From: Hydrogenophaga pseudoflava NBRC 102511
Lineage (GTDB): Bacteria > Pseudomonadota > Gammaproteobacteria > Burkholderiales > Burkholderiaceae_C
Direction of reading: 5' to 3'
NCBI RefSeq assembly: GCF_001592285.1
Contig: NZ_BCWQ01000012.1
Coordinates: forward strand, 1-64,000
DNA: 64,000 bases
Shown here: positions 28,694-36,821 of the stretch, piece after piece
Layout: the number at the start of each line of letters is the position of its first letter
Numbering within the stretch: position 1 is the stretch's first letter
The notes under the pieces: model-generated
Told to the model about the DNA's origin: nothing
What the model saw: only the letters and a program-made list of their open reading frames with translations
Database searches by the model: none
Translations under genes and position numbers: made by a program

Positions 28694-29608
28694 ATGGAAC
28701 CTGAACTGGATCGCGACGAATACCGTCCCCCCGAACCTTCCCGCACTCCCTCCCTGATCGTGGCGGCCATCGTGCTCGCCCTCGTGGCCGCAGGCGGCTA
28801 CTACGCCTGGAAGCGCTACCAGGCGGTGCCCGCACCCGAAGCCGCACCGGTGGCCGCCGCCCCGGCCGCGCCCGCCGAGCCCGCACCGCCGCCAGCCCCC
28901 GCCGCATCGCCGGCCGCGCCCGCGGTCGAACACCCCATCGACGCCGCCGAACCCGGCGCCGACGGCCTGGCCGACAAGGAACCCTTGCCTGCGCTGGCCG
29001 ACGCCGGGCCGCAGGTGAACCAGATGCTGGAGCGCCTGATCGGCCGCAAGAACGTGCTCAACTTCCTGCAGATCGACGGCTTCCTGTCCCACGCGGTGGC
29101 CACCGTGGACAACCTCGCACGGCCACACGCGCCGGTCACCGTCTGGCCCGTCAGCCCCACGCCGCAACGCTTCACCACCCAGCGCAACAGCGCCGACGGC
29201 ACCGAGACCATCCACCCCGACAACAGCCGGCGCTACCAGCCACTGGTGGGCCTGATCGAGTCGATCGACACGGCCCAGGCGGTGGGCATGTACCGCCGCC
29301 TCTACCCGCTGTTCCAGCAGGCTTATGCGGAACAGGGCTTCCCGGGGCGCTACTTCAACGACCGGCTGGTGCAGGTGATCGACCACCTGATCGACACGCC
29401 CGTGCCCGCGCAGGCGCCGGCGGTCCATCTGGTGGAAGTCAAAGGCTCCGTGCCTTCGCAACGGCCCTGGGTGCGCTACGAGTTTGCCGACCCGCAGCTG
29501 CAGAACCTGTCGGCCGGGCGCAAGATCCTCATCCGCGTCGGGCCCGACAACCAGCGGCGCTTGCAGGCCAAGCTGGCCGACCTCCGCCAGCATCTGGTGA
29601 AGAAGTAG
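28694..29608 (+). CDS. DUF3014 membrane-anchored protein
   Basis: 304 residues from the ATG at 28694. One N-terminal membrane helix (about 18-36, LIVAAIVLALVAAGGYYAW), a Pro/Ala linker to about 95, and then a conserved soluble domain with LERLIGRKNVLNFLQIDGF and FNDRLVQVIDHLIDTP. This matches DUF3014, uncharacterised and usually found as a single gene. GAGG at 28687-28690 is close to the ATG; an ATG at 28685 is the alternative. It starts 57 bases after the DUF2235 gene in the same direction. Confidence 0.8.
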   Translation: MEPELDRDEYRPPEPSRTPSLIVAAIVLALVAAGGYYAWKRYQAVPAPEAAPVAAAPAAPAEPAPPPAPAASPAAPAVEHPIDAAEPGADGLADKEPLPALADAGPQVNQMLERLIGRKNVLNFLQIDGFLSHAVATVDNLARPHAPVTVWPVSPTPQRFTTQRNSADGTETIHPDNSRRYQPLVGLIESIDTAQAVGMYRRLYPLFQQAYAEQGFPGRYFNDRLVQVIDHLIDTPVPAQAPAVHLVEVKGSVPSQRPWVRYEFADPQLQNLSAGRKILIRVGPDNQRRLQAKLADLRQHLVKK

Positions 29609-29634
29609 ACCCCGCGCACCCGACCTGAAACGGT

Positions 29635-29958
29635 TCAGGCCTGCCACACCCCGAAGCCCGCCGAGCGCAGGTCGATGCCGATCTCGACCTCGCGCTGCTG
29701 CGCATCCTCATAGGACATCGGGTTGAAACCCTCGTACAGGTCCGGCAGCAGGCGCAGGCCGTACTTCATGACATAGCCATTCGCCTGGATGCCCGCTTTG
29801 TGCTTGTCGAACCGCACATCCGGGTCCAGCCCCGTCATGCCCACGTACACGCACGGCTTGCCCTGGACATAGCCCGGATTGCACTGACGGAACTTGCGCT
29901 CCTGCAGCACATCCGGGTGCAGCTCGATCACGTAGACGTGGTGGTGGGGGCGGGGCAT
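29635..29958 (-). CDS. Small GIY-YIG-like protein
   Basis: 107 residues with VYVIELHPDVL, then VYVGMTGLDPDVRFDKHKAG, and a C-terminal Tyr/Glu-rich end. The pair VYVIEL...VYVGMT followed by an Arg-containing helix resembles the first part of a GIY-YIG nuclease, but a clear catalytic Glu with the usual spacing is not obvious, so activity is unsure. Its ATG lies inside the upstream nuclease gene (31-base overlap), so the two are co-expressed. Confidence 0.6.
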   Translation of the reverse strand: MPRPHHHVYVIELHPDVLQERKFRQCNPGYVQGKPCVYVGMTGLDPDVRFDKHKAGIQANGYVMKYGLRLLPDLYEGFNPMSYEDAQQREVEIGIDLRSAGFGVWQA

Positions 29959-30791
29959 GGGCGTTTGGGCAGCGTCGCTCGGCACTGCGGGAAATTCACG
30001 CAACCCCAGAACGACGAGCCGCCGCTTCTGGGTGAACGTTCTACCATCTTCACGCCGCAGCTCGCACAGGTCGGGCGCCAGTATTCGCCTTCGGTCGCCA
30101 CAGCCAGCAGTTCGGCCTGCTGTTCGGGCGTGCGGTGGCGGATCATTCGCAGCAGACTGCCGCCATCCTGCGCGTTGATGCCGTTGGCCTTGGCGAACGC
30201 GAGGGCGTCGTTGGTGAAGCTTGATGAAGTGGCATAGGTGCCGCGCTTGAGACCGTGCGACGCCATGACACCCAGAAACTCGCGCATCTCTCGCACGCCC
30301 ACCGGCTTGCCCTGCCAGTGCTTGCACTGCACCACCGCCACCGGCCCCTCGGCGTTTTTCGAGTGCAGCCAGATGTCCACCCCGCCGTCGGCACCGTGCG
30401 ACTGGCTGCGCGTCTCGAAACCCGCCTGCGCAAACAGCGCCTCGACCAGCGCCTCGAAGCGGCGCCACTCGATCCTGGACAGCACGTCGTCGCTCCACGA
30501 TGCCAACGCGGGCGGCTGCTCGTCGAGTGCCGGTGCCTGGACCGATGCTGCGCGCTCGGCGGGCTTCCGCGTCAGTGCATGAACCGCCAGCAGCACCGCA
30601 CCGATGCCCATCGCCAGCAGCGCAGGAATCCGGACGCCCTGAGCCACCGCATTCAGGACCGGACTTCCGTTCACAAACAAGGGTGCGGCCAGCATCACGA
30701 CGCCCAACACCAGTGCGGCCAGACCTTTTTCGAGAAACAGCGCCGACTGTCGTTTGCGTGAATTCCGTCCGTGACGTCTGCTCCGACCCAT
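29928..30791 (-). CDS. Membrane-anchored Mrr-type restriction endonuclease with C4 zinc finger
   Basis: 287 residues. Two N-terminal membrane helices (about 18-40 and 50-72), then an Mrr-like catalytic domain: Asp in HGADGGVDIWL and Q-C-K in VAVVQCKHWQGK form the D-(X)n-QxK nuclease signature. The C-terminus carries a topoisomerase-type zinc ribbon (CASCG, then CVNFPQC). AAGGA lies six bases before the ATG at 30791. Such proteins are thought to cleave foreign or modified DNA, but this one has no adjacent methyltransferase. It forms an overlapping pair with the GIY-YIG-like gene. Confidence 0.8.
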   Translation of the reverse strand: MGRSRRHGRNSRKRQSALFLEKGLAALVLGVVMLAAPLFVNGSPVLNAVAQGVRIPALLAMGIGAVLLAVHALTRKPAERAASVQAPALDEQPPALASWSDDVLSRIEWRRFEALVEALFAQAGFETRSQSHGADGGVDIWLHSKNAEGPVAVVQCKHWQGKPVGVREMREFLGVMASHGLKRGTYATSSSFTNDALAFAKANGINAQDGGSLLRMIRHRTPEQQAELLAVATEGEYWRPTCASCGVKMVERSPRSGGSSFWGCVNFPQCRATLPKRPCPAPTTTST

Positions 30792-30852
30792 TGATATCCT
30801 TCCACTGCTTGCAGCGGCCGATGATGCCGCACAGAGAACCGGGGAGGACACC

Positions 30853-30942
30853 ATGCACAAGACTTGCGGTGCCAAGGCACACGTGCAGCCACTTTTCATC
30901 GTTCTGGCGTTGATCGCTCCTGCGACTGAGATAGCCCCCTGA
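30853..30942 (+). pseudogene. 5' fragment of an exported-protein gene cut by the IS
   Basis: ATG at 30853 with a strong ribosome site (GGGGAGG, five bases upstream) opens a frame MHKTCGAKAHVQPLFIVLALIAP. This begins like a signal peptide and runs straight into the IS end at about 30932, stopping at 30940-30942. Only 29 codons remain. The rest of the gene is not recognisable on the other side of the element. Confidence 0.5.
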
Positions 30943-31535
30943 ACCTCCGGACCCGTCCTATCGCTTATCTTTGAAGATAGGAGTAGGACTGTGAGTACGA
31001 CTAGGCATACGGACACTGTTGAAGTCATCTTGAAAGACCAGCGCCGCAGGCGCTGGTCCCCCGCGGAGAAAGCAGCGCTGGTGCGGCGCACCTACGAACC
31101 GGGCATGAGCGTGTCGCTGGTGGCACGCCAGGAAGGCGTTGCAGCCAGCTTGCTTTTCCAGTGGAGAAAGCTCGATCGCCAAGGCGCCCTGACGGCCGTC
31201 AGTGCCGGCGAGGCCGTGGTGCCGGCATCGGAGCTGGCCGCAGCCCGGGCCGAGATCGCCAAGCTGCAGCGGGTGCTGGGCAAGAAGACCCTGGAGAACG
31301 AGATCCTCAAGGAAGCCGTGGAGTACGCCGCTGAAAAAAAGTGGATTGCGCGCTCGCCCTTGTTGCCCGGGGACGACCAATGAAGACGGTCTGCCGGGTG
31401 CTGGGCGTGGCGCGCTCGCATGTGTACGAGCTGCATCACCGCAGCGAGGACTGGCGCGATGGCCGCAAGGGGCGCACGCCAGCGGGTGATGCACAGTTGC
31501 TGGCCGAGATCAGGCAGCAGATCAGCGATCTGCAT
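30932..31535 (+). mobile_element. IS2-like (IS3 family) left-end remnant
   Basis: The left end TAGCCCCCTGAACCTCCGG closely resembles the left end of IS2. An intact orfA and the first part of orfB follow, and then similarity stops near 31535. The right two thirds of orfB and the right inverted repeat are missing, so the element cannot move by itself. No target duplication can be judged because the right end is gone. Confidence 0.75.
30991..31383 (+). CDS. IS2-like transposase OrfA
   Basis: 130 residues. A helix-turn-helix DNA-binding domain ([28 protein letters not shown]) is followed by a leucine-zipper-like helix ([25 protein letters not shown]). The GTG at 30991 follows AGGAG. Near the end, seven A then G at 31334-31341 form the slippery site that IS3-family elements use for a -1 frameshift into orfB. 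The gene is whole, but its partner is truncated. Confidence 0.85.
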   Translation: MSTTRHTDTVEVILKDQRRRRWSPAEKAALVRRTYEPGMSVSLVARQEGVAASLLFQWRKLDRQGALTAVSAGEAVVPASELAAARAEIAKLQRVLGKKTLENEILKEAVEYAAEKKWIARSPLLPGDDQ

Positions 31536-31562
31536 TCATTTCGACGGTTATGTAAAACATGA
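31341..31562 (+). pseudogene. IS2-like transposase OrfB, truncated
   Basis: The -1 frame after the slippery A-run gives [20 protein letters not shown] (with an ATG at 31380) and continues to AQLLAEIRQQISDL. It then diverges and stops at 31562. The DDE catalytic core of OrfB, which would need over 200 further residues, is absent. Confidence 0.8.
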
Positions 31563-31747
31563 GAAACAGTTTTGGCCGCTTGGAGCGATTTTTGCCCTAG
31601 CCGCACAAAGTGCGAACACAGCTCCACCCACTGCAGCCGTTGCAGCGGAGCCAGTTGCCCAAAGGCTCGCAGGCGTTCGACGCTGACGTAGTAAGTGCGG
31701 TTGCCTCGGTCAAAGGGCGAGTTTGACCGAGGGGCGCACATTGAAGC
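31536..31747. other. Unassigned stretch between the IS remnant and hepT
   Basis: No whole gene. A minus-strand reading gives a fragment (NRTYYVSVERLRAFGQLAPL, then QRLQWVELCSHFV) that may be the remains of a small protein, but its end runs into the IS remnant. Close to hepT is an 11-bp perfect inverted repeat with a seven-base loop at 31704-31732. Confidence 0.4.
31704..31732. repeat. 11-bp inverted repeat
   Basis: CCTCGGTCAAA, seven bases, TTTGACCGAGG. It lies 15 bases beyond the hepT stop. Without a T run it is not a standard intrinsic terminator; it could be a terminator stem, a transposon-related end or an operator. Confidence 0.6.
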
Positions 31748-32104
31748 TCAAGCCCCTGAGTCGTCCAGCAGTGGCTGTACCGCAACCAGCAACCCCGGCA
31801 GCGCGTTTTGAACCGTATCCCAGACCACGCCCAGATCGATATCGAAGTACCCGTGCGCGATCCGGTTGCGCATGCCGCGCATGCTGCGCCAGGGAATCTG
31901 CGCTTGGGCGTTGGCGAAATCGGGGTAACGGTCCATCACCTTGGTGGCCGCTTCGCCCAGCACGATCAGGCTCATGACCACCGCTTGCTGCGTGCGTTTG
32001 TCAGCCAGAAACTCGTCCCGGCTCATGCCCTCGACGAAGCCGACGGCGTCTGCGGCGGCTTGCCGCATGTGTTGAAGGTAGTCCGGCAGGCGGTTTTCGT
32101 TCAT
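31748..32104 (-). CDS. hepT: HepT-type HEPN ribonuclease toxin
   Basis: 118 residues, all helical, with the HEPN active-site motif RNRIAHGY (Arg-X4-His-X-Tyr). In the known HepT-MntA systems this RNase toxin is neutralised when MntA adds AMP units to the Tyr of this motif; the Tyr is present. Its ATG overlaps the mntA stop by four bases. Family assignment is firm; toxicity in this host is inferred. Confidence 0.9.
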   Translation of the reverse strand: MNENRLPDYLQHMRQAAADAVGFVEGMSRDEFLADKRTQQAVVMSLIVLGEAATKVMDRYPDFANAQAQIPWRSMRGMRNRIAHGYFDIDLGVVWDTVQNALPGLLVAVQPLLDDSGA

Positions 32105-32391
32105 ACCGGGCGGGCTTCGGCCAGTACCTGCGCGCGGAAGCTCGCAGGCAAGTCCTTGGGGGTTCTCACGTCCACCCGCAGGCCCATCAGCTCTTCCAGC
32201 TCGTCCTGCAAGCCGCCCAGGTCAAACAGCGTGGTCCCGGGCAGCGGGTCCACCAGCAGGTCCAGATCGCTGCCCTCGGTGTCGCGGCCCTGCAGCACCG
32301 AGCCGTACACCCTTGGATTGCTCACGCGATAGCGCCGCGCGGCGCTGCAGACGGCATCGCGGTGTTGGGCAAGGGCTTGGGAAGGGCGCAT
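32101..32391 (-). CDS. mntA: MntA-type nucleotidyltransferase antitoxin
   Basis: 96 residues with the minimal nucleotidyltransferase pattern GSVLQGRDTEGSDLDLLVD, a perfect GS-X10-DXD metal site. It is the partner of the adjacent HEPN gene, in the usual order (antitoxin first, ATGA overlap). The frame extends upstream without homology, so the ATG at 32391 is chosen. Its start faces the divergent helicase gene across 98 bases that must hold both promoters. Confidence 0.9.
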   Translation of the reverse strand: MRPSQALAQHRDAVCSAARRYRVSNPRVYGSVLQGRDTEGSDLDLLVDPLPGTTLFDLGGLQDELEELMGLRVDVRTPKDLPASFRAQVLAEARPV

Positions 32392-32489
32392 GGGCGTAGT
32401 GTAGGTGGCCGAGGTTGGCAGGTAAACGAGCACGTTCCCGCAAAAAGCGGGCATCATGCCGCCCAGGGAAACAAAAAGACACAAGTGAG

Positions 32490-34316
32490 ATGGCCACACT
32501 GATACCCGCCCTGGGGAGTTGCGTTGCACGCATGACGCCGGGCGAACGCCGCACAGCTGAGCGGCTGGAACAGAAACTCGACGCCGACTACCTGCTCTGG
32601 TACGACGTGGCCGTTGGCCCCCGCTACCTGCACCCGGACTTTGTCGTCATGCACCCGCGCCGGGGCATCCTGATCCTGGAGGTCAAGGACTTCCGGCTCT
32701 CCACCCTCATCCAGGCCAACAAGCAGACCTGGGACATCCACGGCGAGCTCGGCCCCAAGACCATTCCCAACCCGCTGGAGCAGGCCCGGCAGTACGCGCA
32801 CCAGGTGGTCAACGCGCTGGAGCGCGACCCGCAGCTGGTGCAGCCCGAAGGCCGGCACCAGGGCAAGCTGGCCTTTCCGTGGAGTTACGGCGTGGTGCTG
32901 CCCAACATCACCCGCGCGCAGTTCGACAAGGCCGAACTCGCCCACGCCATCGAACCGCACCGCGTCATCTGCCAGGACGAGATGGGCGAACACGTGGAGT
33001 CCGAGGCGCTGCAAAGCCGCCTGTGGGACATGTTCCCCTTCATGATGGGCGGCGTCATGTCGCTGCCGCAGATGGACCGGGTGCGCTGGATCATGTTCCC
33101 CGAGGTGCGCCTGCAGGTGACCGGCGAGCTGTTTGATGACGCTGACGAAGCCGCCGAACTGCCCAGCATCATGCGGGTGATGGACCTGCAGCAGGAGCAG
33201 CTGGCCCGCAGCCTGGGCGACGGGCACCGCGTCATCCACGGCGTGGCCGGTTCGGGCAAGACCATGCTGCTGGGCTACCGCGCCGAGCACCTGGCCAAAG
33301 CCCAGACCGCCACCAGCAAACCCATCCTCATCCTCTGCTACAACGAGCCGCTGGCCCGACAGATTGCCCGCGTGATGGCCGCCAAAGGCATTGCCGACCG
33401 TGTGCACGCCGTGCACTTCCACAAGTGGTGTCGACAGCAATTGGTGGCCTACGGGCAAGACCTGCCCCCCAAGAACCTGCCTTGGGACGCCTTCTTTGAA
33501 GACATGGTCCAGCGCGTCATCACCGGCGTGGACCGCCGCCAGATCCCCAGCGGGCAATACCAGGCCGTGCTGATTGACGAAGGCCACGACTTCGCGCCCG
33601 AATGGCTGCGCCTGGTGGTGCAAATGGTGGACCCCACCACCAACAGCCTGCTCGTGCTGTACGACGACGCGCAGAGCATCTACGACCGCACGCAGAAGAG
33701 CAAAAACTTCAGCTTCAAGAGCGTGGGCATCCAGGCGCAGGGGCGCACCACCATCCTCAAGATCAACTACCGCAACACGCGGCAGATCCTGCAAACCGCC
33801 AGCTTGGTTGCGGCTGATCTACTCACGGCCGAAGACAAGGACGACGACGGCGTGCCGCTGCTCAAGCCCGTGAGCTGCGGGCGCGACGGCGAGGCGCCGC
33901 TCATCGTGTGCCTGCCCACCCTGCGCGAAGAGGTGGCCCAGGTGGCCGAGCTGCTGGCCTCCGCCCACCGCGAAGGCCACGCCTGGGCCGACATGGCCAT
34001 CCTTTGCCGCCACCACAGCGAAATGGACATGTGCGCCGAATTCCTGCGCAAACGCAAGCTGCCGCACCAAGTGCGCCGCAAGTCATCCAGCGTGTTCGAC
34101 CCCGCGCACGACAGCATCAAGGTGATGACGCTGCACGTCAGCAAAGGGCTGGAGTTCCCGGTGGTGGCGCTGGTGGGTGCCGGGCGCATGCCCGCCGAGG
34201 GCGAAGACGAGCGCGAGGAAGCGCGGCTGTTCTATGTGGGGGCCACGCGGGCGACGCAGCGGTTGGTGATTGGGGCGAGTGGTTCAGGTGGCTTTGCCAG
34301 TCGCCTTGCGCAATAA
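32490..34316 (+). CDS. NERD-domain UvrD-like helicase
   Basis: 608 residues. The N-terminal NERD nuclease-related domain (about 15-130) carries LHPDFVVMHPRRGILILEVKDF with the D-...-EVK pattern. A superfamily 1 helicase follows: Walker A GVAGSGKTM, motif II LIDEGHDF, motif III YDDAQSIYD, NYRNTRQI, and motifs V and VI LHVSKGLEFPVV and FYVGATRATQRL. All ATPase motifs are intact. Such fusions are frequent in defence and mobile regions. Its in vivo substrate is unknown. The next gene (NYN) begins 18 bases later and is probably co-transcribed. Confidence 0.85.
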   Translation: MATLIPALGSCVARMTPGERRTAERLEQKLDADYLLWYDVAVGPRYLHPDFVVMHPRRGILILEVKDFRLSTLIQANKQTWDIHGELGPKTIPNPLEQARQYAHQVVNALERDPQLVQPEGRHQGKLAFPWSYGVVLPNITRAQFDKAELAHAIEPHRVICQDEMGEHVESEALQSRLWDMFPFMMGGVMSLPQMDRVRWIMFPEVRLQVTGELFDDADEAAELPSIMRVMDLQQEQLARSLGDGHRVIHGVAGSGKTMLLGYRAEHLAKAQTATSKPILILCYNEPLARQIARVMAAKGIADRVHAVHFHKWCRQQLVAYGQDLPPKNLPWDAFFEDMVQRVITGVDRRQIPSGQYQAVLIDEGHDFAPEWLRLVVQMVDPTTNSLLVLYDDAQSIYDRTQKSKNFSFKSVGIQAQGRTTILKINYRNTRQILQTASLVAADLLTAEDKDDDGVPLLKPVSCGRDGEAPLIVCLPTLREEVAQVAELLASAHREGHAWADMAILCRHHSEMDMCAEFLRKRKLPHQVRRKSSSVFDPAHDSIKVMTLHVSKGLEFPVVALVGAGRMPAEGEDEREEARLFYVGATRATQRLVIGASGSGGFASRLAQ

Positions 34317-34334
34317 GTACAGATAGGAGGACCG

Positions 34335-35093
34335 ATGGCTAGCAAACCAAACAGCAGCCGCCTGGCGGTGATGATCGACGCCGACAACGCACAGGCGGCG
34401 CTGGTACAGGAGCTGATGTCCGAAATTTCCCGTTACGGAACCGCAACGATCAAGCGCGCATACGGTGACTGGACGACCACGAACCTAACGCCCTGGAAGA
34501 CAGTTCTACATGCAAATGCGGTACAGCCGATCCAGCAGTTCCGGTACACGACGGGCAAGAACGCGACCGATTCTGCATTGATCATCGACGCCATGGATGT
34601 TCTGCACGCTGGAGTCGTGGATGGCTTCTGCCTGGTGTCGTCTGACAGTGACTTCACCCGGCTGGCGACCCGCATCCGAGAGGCTGGCTTGGAGGTCTAT
34701 GGGTTTGGTGAGCGACACACGCCAGAGCCCTTCGTGGCAGCTTGCGACAAGTTCATCTATCTGGAGATCCTGCGGCAGAAGCCGGCGGACCCCCAAGCGG
34801 CCGCAGCCGAACGCGTTGACGTGCCTGTCAAGGAGCTGGTGCAGCTCCAGCCTTTGATGATTGCCGCTATCGACGCGAACGCCCGTGAGGATGGTTGGGC
34901 GCCTCTGGGTGGCGTGGGCGGGCACATTGGCAAGGTTCACCCGTCATTCGACGCGCGGAACTACGGGTTCAAGAAACTGAGCGATCTGGTGCGCACGTTG
35001 AACTATGTGGAGGTCAAGGACACTCCGGTGACACGTCCCGACGGCGTGGTCCTTAACAACCCACAGATTCGAATGAAGCGTGTTGCACGCTGA
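34335..35093 (+). CDS. NYN-domain (PIN-like) protein with LOTUS/OST-HTH domain
   Basis: 252 residues. The NYN domain (about 8-150) has the acidic residues in MIDADN, the downstream Asp-Ser-Asp of VSSDSDFTRLA and conserved GKNATDSALIID. These are the metal-binding positions of PIN-like RNases. The C-terminal part (about 170-250) with GGVGGHIGKVHPSFDARNYGF resembles the OST-HTH/LOTUS RNA-binding domain. AGGAGG precedes the ATG. It follows the NERD helicase closely. RNA or DNA targets are unknown. Confidence 0.85.
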   Translation: MASKPNSSRLAVMIDADNAQAALVQELMSEISRYGTATIKRAYGDWTTTNLTPWKTVLHANAVQPIQQFRYTTGKNATDSALIIDAMDVLHAGVVDGFCLVSSDSDFTRLATRIREAGLEVYGFGERHTPEPFVAACDKFIYLEILRQKPADPQAAAAERVDVPVKELVQLQPLMIAAIDANAREDGWAPLGGVGGHIGKVHPSFDARNYGFKKLSDLVRTLNYVEVKDTPVTRPDGVVLNNPQIRMKRVAR

Positions 35094-35325
35094 ATGTGGG
35101 TGCCTGATGTCGCCAAGACGTACTTAGCTTGTATGCCTCTCGAGAGCGCAAGCGTAAGACTCTTCTTTGGATGGGCTATGGGGCTGCGCGGAGGCAGGCT
35201 CGAAGGCCCTCGTAAGTTCGTAAACCGTATGATGGGATGCTACGGTCGGATACTGGTCGTGAAACTTCTCAGTTGAGTTTCTAGTTTGTTTTCAATAAAC
35301 ACCTGCCCTACAGATCTTAAATTTA
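35094..35325 (+). other. Junction into the AT-rich cassette
   Basis: No gene is seen in these 232 bases. Composition changes here from the GC-rich host pattern to visibly AT-rich sequence. The last 50 bases hold A/T-rich boxes that could be the promoter of the methyltransferase gene. No clear direct repeat or attachment site was found by eye. Confidence 0.4.
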
Positions 35326-36171
35326 ATGAGTGCATTCGTGGTTGCGTCAGATGCTATTGATGGGATTAGGTGTCCTCCGTTTTTGAAATGGGCGGGCGGA
35401 AAGCGTTGGCTCGTTGAGCAACATTCGAATCTGTTTCCCGGCTCGTGGAGTCGATTTATTGAGCCATTTGTTGGGAGTGGTGCAGTTTTTTTTGGTTTGA
35501 CGCCTGCGAGAGCAATTCTGGCTGACAAAAATGAGCGATTGATTGAATCTTATCGGGCTATTAGGGATAATTGGCTCGAGGTCAGTCAGTTATTGAGGCA
35601 TCACCAGAACAAACATTGTTCAGCATACTATTATGAGATGCGGGCGAAGAAGCTTCGAAAGCCGGAGTCGCGTGCTGCTCAGTTTATTTATCTCAATCGA
35701 ACTTGCTGGAATGGTTTGTATCGCGTTAATAAAAAAGGTGAGTTCAATGTTCCAGTGGGTACAAAACAGAACGTAGTGCTCGCAGCTGATGACTTTGAGG
35801 AAGTCTCAAGAAGGCTGCAAAAGGCGGACTTGATAGCGGGTGATTTTGAGTTGGCGATGAATCAAGCTTGCAAGGGTGACTTTGTCTTTGTAGACCCGCC
35901 ATATACGGTCAAGCATAACCTAAACGGATTTGTAAAATATAATGAGCATATATTTTCATGGGAAGATCAATTGCGTCTGAGAGAGTCCGTAAAGAATGCG
36001 AAGGCTCGTGGTGCTTATGTTTTTGTGACCAATGCATATCATGACAGCATCGTTCGTCTTTACGAGGATATTGGTGAAATTCAAGTGCTCAATAGAGCTA
36101 GTGTGATTTCTGGCAAGGCTTCAGCGAGAGGCAGGTATGAGGAGGTTGTTATAAAATGCTTCAATGGATAA
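35326..36171 (+). CDS. D12-class (Dam-like) DNA adenine N6-methyltransferase
   Basis: 281 residues. The AdoMet-binding start FLKWAGGKRWL (20-29), motif I IEPFVGSGAVFF (about 45-56) and the catalytic DPPY (190-193) are all intact, in the order typical of the alpha group such as Dam. The target sequence cannot be told from the protein. Codon use is AT-rich, unlike its flanks. It overlaps the next gene by 16 bases and opens a three-gene cassette. No restriction endonuclease is in the cassette, so it is not an ordinary type II system. Confidence 0.9.
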   Translation: MSAFVVASDAIDGIRCPPFLKWAGGKRWLVEQHSNLFPGSWSRFIEPFVGSGAVFFGLTPARAILADKNERLIESYRAIRDNWLEVSQLLRHHQNKHCSAYYYEMRAKKLRKPESRAAQFIYLNRTCWNGLYRVNKKGEFNVPVGTKQNVVLAADDFEEVSRRLQKADLIAGDFELAMNQACKGDFVFVDPPYTVKHNLNGFVKYNEHIFSWEDQLRLRESVKNAKARGAYVFVTNAYHDSIVRLYEDIGEIQVLNRASVISGKASARGRYEEVVIKCFNG

Positions 36172-36821
36172 AAACTATAATACCGTGGATCTCATTCCTT
36201 CGGTTTTTGAAGGTTGCATTGTCTTGGGTCCCATTGATTCAGTGCTTGACGTACTTTTCACTTCCTGTTCACAGGGTTGTGCTTAAGAAGTTCACAGTAT
36301 TGCTGATACTGACTAGTTTGCCAATAATTTATACAGCGTTTTTGTCCCCTGTTCCTCAGGGTGCAGGTCAGATATTTGAGAAGCTATTTTTGCAGCTGAA
36401 AGGTGCTGTGAATGCATCAGAATTGTTTGTGTATACGGCGACGTTCTTGACGCCAATACTTTATGTTGTTTATGAGGGCTATACTGATGTTTCAGGAGAG
36501 GAGCTTAAGCGAAGGATCGCGGAAGGCGTAAGAGGCGTCTACAAGGGATTCGGATTGGTCGCTTTTTTGTCTTTTTTGGTAATGCTCTCCACGGCTGTGG
36601 CTTATGGCTCATTGAAAAACAATCCGGATACCTTTAAGTCCTCCTTCTTGTCCTACTTTTTGGTTGAATACTCTGCATGGATCTACGTTTTCTCTTTGTT
36701 TTGTTGGTATCTGACCTTGCTCTATGAGGCTAGAACTGCTGGTGATTTCGTGGAAACAAACCGAAACAGTGAAGATGCGGTGTCTAATGCGTTTCAAAGT
36801 CGGATTGCAGGAAAGGGGTGA
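36156..36821 (+). CDS. Multi-pass membrane protein of unknown function
   Basis: 221 residues with four or five predicted membrane helices (about 17-37, 46-66, 90-109, 131-152 and 167-190) and a charged loop between the third and fourth (YTDVSGEELKRRIAEGVRG). No family is recognised. It is locked between the methyltransferase and DGQHR genes by overlaps at both ends (16 and 4 bases), so it is very likely part of their function. Membrane proteins in such cassettes often act as effectors that damage the membrane, but nothing here proves that. Confidence 0.75.
   Translation: MLQWIKTIIPWISFLRFLKVALSWVPLIQCLTYFSLPVHRVVLKKFTVLLILTSLPIIYTAFLSPVPQGAGQIFEKLFLQLKGAVNASELFVYTATFLTPILYVVYEGYTDVSGEELKRRIAEGVRGVYKGFGLVAFLSFLVMLSTAVAYGSLKNNPDTFKSSFLSYFLVEYSAWIYVFSLFCWYLTLLYEARTAGDFVETNRNSEDAVSNAFQSRIAGKG

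Noticed and set aside
31436-31741. A 101-codon minus-strand frame across the IS junction
   Set aside because: Its second half reads antisense through the IS remnant, so at most its first half is the rest of a real gene.
35326-36171. Type II restriction-modification system
   Set aside because: No restriction endonuclease gene is in the cassette; the partners are a membrane protein and a DGQHR protein.
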